Notes: a model not told the origin generated them from the sequence alone. A stretch of 6,507 nt of DNA from Micromonosporaceae bacterium (GCA_019689695.1 JADGHA010000247.1:1-6507); one strand, 5' to 3'; shown: positions 1-5,256, numbered from the stretch's first letter. Translations and numbers: made by a program.

Positions 1-84
1 GCCCGCACCCTCTACCCCCCGACGCGGCCGGTCCACCCGGCGCCATCACCGGCAGCCAACCGAGGCGGACGTACGCTGCGACGC
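1..84. other. Upstream flank of corA, no gene seen
   Basis: This is the left edge of the window. I see no convincing coding sequence, Shine-Dalgarno or RNA gene in it. Its only supported element is the candidate -10 hexamer at 72-77 just before the corA start. There is no recognisable -35 hexamer at the expected distance. It may be an intergenic stretch whose other boundary lies outside the window. Confidence 0.4.
72..77 (+). promoter_or_regulatory. Candidate -10 element for leaderless corA
   Basis: The hexamer TACGCT fits TANNNT and ends 7 nt before the ATG at 85, which would place the transcription start on the A of that codon. No purine-rich Shine-Dalgarno precedes the ATG, which agrees with a leaderless mRNA. 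No clear -35 is visible. The assignment rests on spacing and motif only, but the same arrangement recurs at other genes in the window. Confidence 0.5.
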
Positions 85-1245
85 ATGGGTGAGCAGACCG
101 ATCCCCCGGCCCGCACCCAGACCGGCGGCGGAACCGGCCGAGGACGAGCCCGGGCCTGGATCGGGTCCATGCGCGCGGTCAGCCGCATACTCAACGCGGG
201 CGAGGCGGCCCAGCCGCGGGCGGCCAGCGCGGCGCCCACCAGGCGCAGCGCGATCGTCGACTGTGGTCTGTACGTGGACGGGGTACGCCAGGCGGGGGAC
301 CGGCACTACTCGGACGCGCTGGCCGCGGCTCGGGGCCAGCGCAACGCGTTCGTCTGGCTCGGCCTGCACGAGCCCGATGCCGCGGAGATGGCCGCGGTGG
401 CCCGGGCGTTCGGGCTGCACGAGCTGGCGGTGGAGGACGCGGTCAAGGCGGGCCAGCGGCCCAAGCTGGAGCAGTTCGGGGAGATCAGCTTCCTGGTGCT
501 GCGGACCGCTCGGTACCTGGAGCACGGCGAGCTGACCGAGACGTCCGAGGTGGTGGAGACCGGGCAGGTCATGCTCTTCATCGGACCCCAGTTCGTGGTC
601 AGCGTCCGGCACGGGGATGCCTGCCGGCTGGCGCCGGTGCGCGCCGACCTGGAGACCAAGGCGGAACTGCTGGCGACCGGGCCGTGGGCGGTCGCGTACG
701 CGATCACCGACCGGGTGGTCGACCTGTACATGGACGTGGCCGGTGCGGTGGAGGAGGACCTGGACCGGCTGGAGGAGCACGTCTTCTCCCGGCACTCGCA
801 CAGCCGGATCCAGCGCATCTACCAGCTCAAGCGGGAGCTGGTGGAGTTCAAGCGGGCGGTGATGCCGCTGCAGCGCCCGCTCGCGGCGCTGGTCTCCCCG
901 GACGAGCGCCCACCGGTGCCGGCCGAGGTGCGCCGCTACTTCCGCGACGTGCAGGACCACCTGACCCGTACCGCCGAGCAGATCAACTCCTTCGACGACC
1001 TGGTCAACTCGATCCTGCAGGCCCGCCTGGCGCAGGTCACCGTGGACCAGAACAACGACATGCGCAAGATCGCCGCGTGGGCCGCGATCGCCGCCGTGCA
1101 GACGACGATCGCCGGGGTGTACGGCATGAACTTCGAATACATGCCGGAGCTGCACTGGAAGTACGGCTACGCGGGCATTCTCGCCCTGATGCTGGGCAGC
1201 GCCCTGGTGCTGTACCGCTTCTTCCGCCGCTCCGGCTGGCTCTGA
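85..1245 (+). CDS. corA: CorA-family magnesium/divalent-cation transporter
   Basis: This 386-residue inner-membrane protein belongs to the CorA family, whose members form homopentameric channels that bring in Mg2+ (in some cases Co2+ or Ni2+). The diagnostic YGMNF motif is present with GMN at residues 347-349, followed by MPEL at 353-356. It sits at the end of the first membrane helix (about 327-346); the second helix is about 360-379, followed by a short basic tail (RRSGWL). Residues about 57-320 form the cytoplasmic alpha/beta and long-helix funnel, with a highly charged stalk helix around 220-320. The first 55 or so residues are rich in Gly, Arg and Ala and look disordered; the conserved fold starts near AIVDCGLYVDG. 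The ATG at 85 is preferred because a TANNNT hexamer lies 7 nt upstream; the next in-frame Met is residue 29. It is transcribed toward the minus-strand gene ending at 1350, with a hairpin between them. The family is certain; the ion transported is inferred. Confidence 0.95.
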   Translation: MGEQTDPPARTQTGGGTGRGRARAWIGSMRAVSRILNAGEAAQPRAASAAPTRRSAIVDCGLYVDGVRQAGDRHYSDALAAARGQRNAFVWLGLHEPDAAEMAAVARAFGLHELAVEDAVKAGQRPKLEQFGEISFLVLRTARYLEHGELTETSEVVETGQVMLFIGPQFVVSVRHGDACRLAPVRADLETKAELLATGPWAVAYAITDRVVDLYMDVAGAVEEDLDRLEEHVFSRHSHSRIQRIYQLKRELVEFKRAVMPLQRPLAALVSPDERPPVPAEVRRYFRDVQDHLTRTAEQINSFDDLVNSILQARLAQVTVDQNNDMRKIAAWAAIAAVQTTIAGVYGMNFEYMPELHWKYGYAGILALMLGSALVLYRFFRRSGWL

Positions 1246-1259
1246 CCACCCCCCTCTTC

Positions 1260-1338
1260 CCCGCGATCTTGCACTTGTGTACCCCGGTAAAAGCGACATG
1301 TCATGTTATTTCGGGGAGCACAAGTGCAAGATCGCGGG
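1260..1338. repeat. Large intergenic palindrome, 20-bp perfect arms
   Basis: The arms at 1260-1279 and 1319-1338 are perfect 20-bp reverse complements (left arm starts CCCGCGATCTTG and ends CACTTGTG). After a symmetric 2x2 mismatch, a 5-bp inner stem (CCCCG 1282-1286 with CGGGG 1312-1316) continues the helix, leaving a 25-nt AT-richer loop that contains the dyad ACATG-T-CATGT (1296-1306). It occupies most of the 104-bp gap between two convergent stop codons, so it could act as a bidirectional terminator, although no T-run follows it. From memory, similar GATCTTGCACTT palindromes recur in Micromonosporaceae genomes, so it may be a dispersed REP- or MITE-like element. Confidence 0.9.
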
Positions 1339-1349
1339 AAGGGGGGAGG

Positions 1350-2012
1350 TCAGCGGCCGCGGTTGCTGGACGGGTGAGTCGTCGGGGAGATGGCCTCGGC
1401 CTCCGGCACCTCCGGCTCCGCCCCGCTCAGCGCGCGACGAGCCTGGTCGGCCAGCGGGCCCACGCCCTGCGTGCCCTTCCCGGGCATCGGCTGCCGGGTC
1501 TGGGACGTCAGCGGCGCGGCGGTCGTTGACTCCTGCGAGGCCTGCTTGTCCTCATGCGACTGCGCCATCTTGGTCGGCTCGCGCGGCGGCCGGGCGCTGG
1601 TGTCGTACGCGTCCCAGCTGGTATGCCGGCGGCGGCGCCCGATCAGCGTGCCCACCGCGCCGGCGGCGGCGCCGGCCGCGAGCAGGCCGGCGAGCCGGCG
1701 GCCGCGCCGCTTCCGCGCCATCTCGCGTTTCCGCTTGTTCCGCCCCATCATGGGCATCTTGTTTCGCCCCATCATCGGCACCATGCTGCGGGCCTTTTCG
1801 CCGGCCTGCTGCTTGCGTGCCGCGGCCATCCGGGCCATCGCGCCGGCCGCGGTGCCCATCGCCATGCGCTTCGCCGCGCTCATCCGCGGCCGCATGGCGG
1901 TCGAGACCGTGTCCGCGCCGTGCGACGCGGCCTGCTTCAGGTGGCCGAAGGACTCCCCCAACTCGTCTCGGAAGAGCTCACTGCGGGTCTTGGCCGGACG
2001 TCGGCTGAACAC
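1350..2012 (-). CDS. Basic, single-span hypothetical membrane protein
   Basis: I do not recognise a characterised function for this 220-residue protein. It has a very basic, Met/Ala/Arg/Lys-rich N-terminal half (residues 1-107), with a tandem octapeptide repeat P-M-M-G-R-N-K at 78-93. A short Ala/Gly/Leu-rich hydrophobic segment (about 107-124) follows, flanked by KRRGRR and GRRRRH, then a polar Ser/Thr/Pro/Glu-rich tail to 220. The dense positive charge on the N-terminal side suggests that part is cytoplasmic and may touch nucleic acid or anionic lipid (inference). The GTG at 2012-2010 is the only usable start because an in-frame TGA lies three codons upstream, and GGAGGT at 2026-2021 sits 8 nt before it. 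It is divergent from the cyclophilin gene. Its place and plan resemble the uncharacterised membrane proteins next to ppi in Streptomyces (the DUF5324 type) and mycobacteria (Rv0008c); that comparison is from memory. Confidence 0.8.
   Translation of the reverse strand: MFSRRPAKTRSELFRDELGESFGHLKQAASHGADTVSTAMRPRMSAAKRMAMGTAAGAMARMAAARKQQAGEKARSMVPMMGRNKMPMMGRNKRKREMARKRRGRRLAGLLAAGAAAGAVGTLIGRRRRHTSWDAYDTSARPPREPTKMAQSHEDKQASQESTTAAPLTSQTRQPMPGKGTQGVGPLADQARRALSGAEPEVPEAEAISPTTHPSSNRGR
1734..1781 (-). repeat. 24-bp tandem repeat inside the hypothetical gene
   Basis: Two adjacent 24-bp units (1734-1757 and 1758-1781) match at 21 of 24 positions and encode two copies of the octapeptide (V/M)PMMGRNK at residues 78-93 on the minus strand. 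The unit is a multiple of three, so the frame is kept. It looks like an in-frame duplication within the basic domain. Confidence 0.85.
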
Positions 2013-2020
2013 ACCACATC

Positions 2021-2026
2021 ACCTCC
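2021..2026 (-). promoter_or_regulatory. Ribosome binding site of the hypothetical gene
   Basis: On the minus strand GGAGGT lies 8 nt before the GTG start at 2012. It is a near-perfect anti-16S match and supports the GTG as the true start. Confidence 0.8.
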
Positions 2027-2129
2027 CTGGTGCTGGTGTTACCCCCCTGGTCATCCTCCCCCCTCGGGTGCGCCTGCGCGACCGGAACGGGGTACATGGG
2101 AGAATCCGGATAGGTAACTCAACTACGAC

Positions 2130-2134
2130 AGGAG
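2130..2134 (+). promoter_or_regulatory. Ribosome binding site deciding the ppi start
   Basis: AGGAG lies 5 nt before the GTG at 2140. It fixes the cyclophilin start there. The reading frame stays open far upstream, but that upstream part runs antisense to the neighbouring minus-strand gene. Confidence 0.8.
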
Positions 2135-2139
2135 TACCC

Positions 2140-2670
2140 GTGGCCGAGACCCTGTACGCCACCCTGCACACCAATGCCGGGCCGATCCGACTCCAGCTCT
2201 TCCCCGACTACGCGCCCAAGACGGTGCGCAACTTCGTGGAGCTGGCCGAGGGCACCCGCCCGTACACCGACCCGCGCACCCGGCAGCCCGGCAGCGGGCC
2301 GTACTACGACGGCACCACGTTCCACCGGGTCATCAAGGGCTTCATGATCCAGGGTGGGGACCCGACCGGCACCGGGCGCGGCGGGCCCGGCTACACCTTC
2401 GAGGACGAGTTCAACTCGGAGCTGGTCTTCGACCGGCCGTACCTGCTGGCGATGGCGAACGCCGGGCCGCGCACCAACGGCTCGCAGTTTTTCATCACCG
2501 TCGGCCCGACCCCGCACCTCAACTTCAAGCACACCATCTTCGGCGCCGTGGCCGACGACGCCTCGGCCCAGGTGGTGGAGTCGATCGCGGCGACCGACAC
2601 CGACCGCAGCGACCGGCCGATCCGGGACGTCGTGATCGAGCGCGTCGAGATCGAACGCGTCCCCGCTTAG
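2140..2670 (+). CDS. ppiA: Cyclophilin-type peptidyl-prolyl cis-trans isomerase
   Basis: This 176-residue cyclophilin catalyses cis-trans isomerisation of Xaa-Pro bonds and so assists protein folding. No signal peptide or membrane anchor is visible, so it should be cytoplasmic. The cyclophilin core is complete: FHRVIKGFMIQGGDPTGTG at 61-79, with the catalytic Arg at R63 and pocket residues F68, M69 and Q71, then MANAGPRTNGSQFFIT at 105-120 (N107, Q116, F118) and LNFKHTIFG at 127-135. The position equivalent to human CypA Trp121 is His126, which predicts poor cyclosporin A binding, as in many bacterial cyclophilins (inference). An insert around 39-55 (TRPYTDPRTRQPGSGP) is typical of the actinobacterial form. 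The GTG start at 2140 is supported by AGGAG 5 nt upstream. The rhomboid gene follows after 52 bp on the same strand but probably has its own promoter. Family certain; the symbol follows actinobacterial usage. Confidence 0.96.
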   Translation: MAETLYATLHTNAGPIRLQLFPDYAPKTVRNFVELAEGTRPYTDPRTRQPGSGPYYDGTTFHRVIKGFMIQGGDPTGTGRGGPGYTFEDEFNSELVFDRPYLLAMANAGPRTNGSQFFITVGPTPHLNFKHTIFGAVADDASAQVVESIAATDTDRSDRPIRDVVIERVEIERVPA

Positions 2671-2709
2671 CGCGTCACGCGGAACACCGCTACTGGGCCG
2701 CCCGCGCGA

Positions 2710-2715
2710 TACCGT
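2710..2715 (+). promoter_or_regulatory. Candidate -10 element for leaderless rhomboid gene
   Basis: TACCGT fits TANNNT and ends 7 nt before the ATG at 2723, predicting transcription start at the A of the start codon. Only a weak GCGGA lies upstream of the ATG. This suggests the rhomboid gene can be transcribed independently of the cyclophilin gene 52 bp upstream. Confidence 0.5.
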
Positions 2716-2722
2716 TGCGGAC

Positions 2723-3637
2723 ATGACCCAGCCCCCGCCGACGATCCCGGTCTGTTACCGCCATCCGGCGCGGGAAACCTACGTCCGGTGCACCAGGTGT
2801 GACCGACCGATCTGCCCCGACTGTATGCGGGAGGCATCGGTCGGTCACCAGTGTCCGGAATGCGTGCGTGCCGGCCGGCGCACCCAACGTCCGGCGCGGA
2901 CCGCCTTCGGCGGCAGCCACGCCGGCCAGCACGGTTACGTCAGCCTGACGCTCATCGCGATCAACGTGCTGATGCTGATCGCCGCGGCGATCTCGGCGGG
3001 CAGCGGGGACGCGTTCGCCGGCGGCCGCGGCTGGGGCGGCCTGCTGGGCGCGCGCACCCCGCTGCACGAGTGGGGTTCCGTCCTCGGCCAGGCCCTCTAC
3101 GGCAACCCGCCGCAGGTCCACGGGATCGCCGAGGGCGAGTACTACCGCCTGCTCACCGGCATGTTCCTCCAGTACGGCCTGCTGCACCTGATGCTGAACA
3201 TGTGGGCGCTGTGGGTGCTCGGCCGGACGCTGGAGGCGGTCCTCGGCCCCGCCCGGTTCCTGGCCCTGTACCTGACCGCCGGGCTCGGCGGCAACGTGGC
3301 GGCCTACCTGTTCAGCGACCCGGCGGTGCTCACCGCTGGCGCCTCCGGAGCCATCTTCGGCCTGTTCGCGGCGCTGTTCATCGTGATGCGCAAGCTGGGC
3401 CGGGACACCTCGGCGGTGGTGCCGATCCTCGTGTTCAACCTGGTCCTGACGTTCTCCGTGTCGAACATCTCCATCGCCGGACACCTGGGCGGCCTCGTCA
3501 TCGGCGCGCTGGTGGCGGTCGGCATGGCGTACGCGCCGCAGGCCCGCCGGGTGCTGCTCCAGAGCGGGACGGTCGTCGCGGTCCTGGTCGTGCTGGCCGT
3601 GCTGACCGTGGTGCGGACCAGTGCGCTGACCGGCTGA
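2723..3637 (+). CDS. Rhomboid serine protease with N-terminal zinc finger
   Basis: This 304-residue intramembrane serine protease should cleave transmembrane substrates within the bilayer; its substrates are unknown. Residues 11-47 form a B-box-like zinc finger with metal-ligand spacing C11-x2-H14, C23-x2-C26, C31-x2-C34 and H42/C44-x2-C47. A basic linker (about 48-62) follows, then a rhomboid domain with the first helix at about 72-92. Catalytic features are intact: H155 and N159 (HLMLN) for the oxyanion site, GASG with nucleophile S208, and AGHLGG with catalytic H254. A further hydrophobic helix (about 281-298) ends the protein. Six or seven membrane segments fit the family. The ATG at 2723 has a TANNNT hexamer 7 nt upstream. 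It is downstream of ppi and convergent with the PH-domain gene, 10 bp away. A rhomboid with this zinc finger beside ppi is, from memory, common in actinobacteria. Its last five codons lie inside a 30-bp tandem duplication. Confidence 0.95.
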   Translation: MTQPPPTIPVCYRHPARETYVRCTRCDRPICPDCMREASVGHQCPECVRAGRRTQRPARTAFGGSHAGQHGYVSLTLIAINVLMLIAAAISAGSGDAFAGGRGWGGLLGARTPLHEWGSVLGQALYGNPPQVHGIAEGEYYRLLTGMFLQYGLLHLMLNMWALWVLGRTLEAVLGPARFLALYLTAGLGGNVAAYLFSDPAVLTAGASGAIFGLFAALFIVMRKLGRDTSAVVPILVFNLVLTFSVSNISIAGHLGGLVIGALVAVGMAYAPQARRVLLQSGTVVAVLVVLAVLTVVRTSALTG

Positions 3638-3679
3638 GTGGCGCGAGCTAGTGCCCTGACCGGCTGAGCGGCGCGAGCG
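3620..3679. repeat. 30-bp tandem duplication across convergent gene ends
   Basis: Units 3620-3649 and 3650-3679 match at 27 of 30 positions. Copy 1 holds the final SALTG codons and stop of the rhomboid gene. Copy 2 holds the last ten codons of the minus-strand PH gene and, on the plus strand, again reads SALTG-stop. The TAG stop of the PH gene (3650-3648) is formed across the junction of the two copies. There is no hairpin between the two convergent genes. Confidence 0.85.
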
Positions 3680-4091
3680 CGGCCAGTGCCTCGGCCGGCG
3701 GCACGCCCAGGTCCCGCTCGCTGAGGAACAGCAGCTCGTCCCCGATGTCGATCTCCAGCAGCTCGGTGCGCAGGCCGAGCCGGTGCCGCTCGTCCACGCG
3801 TACCCGATCGACCTGCGACCACGGCAACCGGCGGCGGCGGGCGACGCCCGTGACCAGGGTGACGCCCTCCGCGTCGGCCCGCAGCCGCACCGGGAACACC
3901 AGGTCGCGGACGGCGTACGCGCCGAGGCCGGCCGCCGCGACCGCGGCCAGCGACCGTCCGACCAGGTCGGACGCGACAGCGAGGCCGAGCAGTGCGAAGA
4001 CCGCGGCGGCGGCGAGCTTCACGACCGGCAGCTTGCGCTGCACCCGCCACTCGAGAACGCGCCCATCCCCCGCGGCGTTCCCACCCGCCAT
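3648..4091 (-). CDS. Two-span membrane protein with bacterial PH domain
   Basis: This 147-residue small membrane protein is of unknown cellular role. A short polar N-terminus (residues 1-20) is followed by two closely spaced hydrophobic helices (about 22-42 and 46-63). A C-terminal beta-rich domain (about 66-142) begins FPVRLRADAEGVTLVTG and continues RRRRLPWSQVDRVRV. This is the pattern of the actinobacterial PH-like domain (bPH_6, formerly DUF2581), where the W-x-x-V/I element marks a core strand. PH-like domains usually bind lipids or proteins; no ligand can be read here. The ATG at 4091-4089 is chosen because a TANNNT hexamer (4103-4098) lies 6 nt before it, and because longer in-frame versions run antisense into the thiolase gene. 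It is convergent with the rhomboid gene (10-bp gap) and divergent from the thiolase (22-bp gap). A PH protein near ppi also occurs in mycobacteria (Rv0010c), from memory. Confidence 0.85.
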   Translation of the reverse strand: MAGGNAAGDGRVLEWRVQRKLPVVKLAAAAVFALLGLAVASDLVGRSLAAVAAAGLGAYAVRDLVFPVRLRADAEGVTLVTGVARRRRLPWSQVDRVRVDERHRLGLRTELLEIDIGDELLFLSERDLGVPPAEALAALAPLSRSGH

Positions 4092-4097
4092 GGCCTC

Positions 4098-4103
4098 AGC
4101 GTA
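4098..4103 (-). promoter_or_regulatory. Candidate -10 of leaderless PH-domain gene
   Basis: On the minus strand TACGCT fits TANNNT and ends 6 nt before the ATG at 4091. It shares the TA at 4102-4103 with the opposing thiolase -10 hexamer. No Shine-Dalgarno precedes the ATG. Confidence 0.5.
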
Positions 4104-4107
4104 CTGT
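4102..4107 (+). promoter_or_regulatory. Candidate -10 of leaderless thiolase gene
   Basis: TACTGT fits TANNNT and ends 6 nt before the GTG at 4114. Its first two bases are also the first two bases, read on the other strand, of the PH-gene -10 hexamer. The 22-bp gap between the divergent start codons leaves no room for two ordinary leaders, which supports leaderless transcripts both ways. Confidence 0.55.
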
Positions 4108-4113
4108 CGAGTA

Positions 4114-5256
4114 GTGCGTGATGCGGTCATAGTCGGAGCGGTACGGACGCCGATCGGCCGGCGCAACGGCGGCCTGTCCGCCATCCACCCGGTGGACCTG
4201 TCGGCGCACGTGCTGCGCGCGCTCGCCGACCGGGCACTGATCAACCCTGCGGACGTGGACGACGTGGTGTGGGGCTGCGTGTCGCAGGTCGGCGAGCAGT
4301 CCTGGAACATCGGCCGGAATGCGGTCCTCGCGGCCGGGTGGCCGGAGTCGGTGCCGGCGACCAGCGTCGACCGGCAGTGCGGATCAAGCCAGCAGGCGGT
4401 GCACGCCGCCGCGGCGGCGGTCATCGCCGGGCAGGCCGACCTGGTGGTGGCCGGCGGGGTGGAGTCGATGTCCCGCGTCCCGATGGGCGCGACGGGGCCC
4501 GGCACGCCGTACGGCGAGGCGCTGCGGGACCGCTACCGCGGCGTCGAGGGCTTCGCCGCGGACCAGCCGATCCCGTTCAACCAAGGCATCGGCGCCGAGA
4601 TGATCGCCGCCCGGTGGGGCCTGAGCCGGCAGCAGCTCGACGAGTACTCCCTGCGCAGCCACCAGCTGGCCGCGGCGGCCGACTTCACTCCGGAGATCGC
4701 CCCGGTCGCCGGCCTGGCGCGTGACGAAGGCATCCGGCGGGACACCTCGCTGGAGAAGCTGGCGGCGCTGCCCACCCCCTTCAAGCCCGACGGCGTGGTC
4801 ACCGCCGGTTCGGCCTCGCAGATCTCCGACGGCGCCGCGGCGCTCGCCATCACCACCTCCGAGTGGGCGGCCGCGCACGGGCTGACCCCGCTGGCTCGTA
4901 TCCATACCGCGGTGGTCGCCGCCGACGACCCGGTCATCATGCTCACCGCGCCCATCCCGGCCACCGAGAAGGCGTTGCGGCGCGCGGGGCTCACCCTTGA
5001 CGACATCGGGGTGTACGAGGTGAACGAGGCGTTCGCCCCGGTGCCGCTGGCCTGGCTGGCCGAGACCAAGGCGGACCCGGACCGGCTCAACCCGCGTGGC
5101 GGCGCGATCGCGCTCGGACACCCGCTCGGCGGCTCGGGCGCCCGGATCATGACGACGATGCTGCACCACATGCGGGACAACGGGATCCGGTACGGCCTGC
5201 AGACCATGTGTGAGGGCGGCGGGATGGCCAACGCCACCATCCTCGAGCTGCTCTAG
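4114..5256 (+). CDS. Thiolase (acetyl-CoA acyltransferase, FadA-like)
   Basis: This 380-residue thiolase is a cytosolic enzyme that either cleaves 3-ketoacyl-CoA with CoA (beta-oxidation) or condenses acetyl-CoA units. All catalytic motifs are present: nucleophile C89 in DRQCGSSQQAV, NEAF at 304-307, H336 in GGAIALGHPLGGSGARI, and C366 in CEGGGMAN. The GEQSWNIGR, CGSSQQA and SQISDGAAAL signatures recall degradative thiolases such as mycobacterial FadA5, so breakdown of fatty acid or sterol side chains is more likely than polyhydroxybutyrate synthesis; this is inference from remembered sequences. The region between about residues 185 and 215 looks shortened. The GTG at 4114 is chosen because a TANNNT hexamer lies 6 nt upstream and the protein then begins with the canonical RDAVIVGAVRTPIG. 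It has no fadB-like or acyl-CoA dehydrogenase neighbour in the window and is followed by a palindrome. Confidence 0.95.
   Translation: MRDAVIVGAVRTPIGRRNGGLSAIHPVDLSAHVLRALADRALINPADVDDVVWGCVSQVGEQSWNIGRNAVLAAGWPESVPATSVDRQCGSSQQAVHAAAAAVIAGQADLVVAGGVESMSRVPMGATGPGTPYGEALRDRYRGVEGFAADQPIPFNQGIGAEMIAARWGLSRQQLDEYSLRSHQLAAAADFTPEIAPVAGLARDEGIRRDTSLEKLAALPTPFKPDGVVTAGSASQISDGAAALAITTSEWAAAHGLTPLARIHTAVVAADDPVIMLTAPIPATEKALRRAGLTLDDIGVYEVNEAFAPVPLAWLAETKADPDRLNPRGGAIALGHPLGGSGARIMTTMLHHMRDNGIRYGLQTMCEGGGMANATILELL

Larger units (their letters stand above)
2013..2139. promoter_or_regulatory. Divergent intergenic region, hypothetical gene / ppi
   Basis: This 127-bp stretch must carry the start signals for two divergent genes, since each has its own Shine-Dalgarno in it. 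It is rich in C-runs near 2041-2065 and becomes AT-richer at 2100-2130, next to the cyclophilin gene. I could not assign a TANNNT hexamer at leaderless spacing to either gene, nor a convincing -35/-10 pair. Both genes therefore appear to be expressed from leadered transcripts, unlike their neighbours. Confidence 0.5.

Noticed and set aside
46..1299. Long open frame on the minus strand opposite corA
   Set aside because: It runs antisense to the clear CorA gene, its product is low-complexity His/Arg/Gly/Val-rich with no family motif, and such mirror frames are normal in very GC-rich DNA.
2084..2118. GGAAC at 2084-2088 upstream of the cyclophilin gene as a possible ECF-sigma -35
   Set aside because: No matching -10 partner (TCNNA or GTT type) occurs at the right spacing; a five-base match alone is expected by chance.
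2038..2118. GTTACC (2038-2043) and GGTAAC (2113-2118) as a long-range inverted repeat in the divergent region
   Set aside because: Only six bases with a 69-bp spacer; consistent with chance.
1390..2139. Open frame continuous with and upstream of the cyclophilin gene, suggesting a 426-residue fusion
   Set aside because: The upstream part is antisense to the hypothetical membrane-protein gene, and AGGAG plus GTG at 2140 gives a complete cyclophilin of usual length.
2671..2681. Perfect 11-bp dyad CGCGT-C-ACGCG right after the cyclophilin stop
   Set aside because: A one-base centre cannot form a hairpin, it is too short to be significant at this GC content, and no second copy is near any promoter here.
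3304..4050. Minus-strand open frame across the rhomboid and PH genes
   Set aside because: The product is Arg/Gly/Ala-rich low complexity and overlaps two well-supported genes in other frames.
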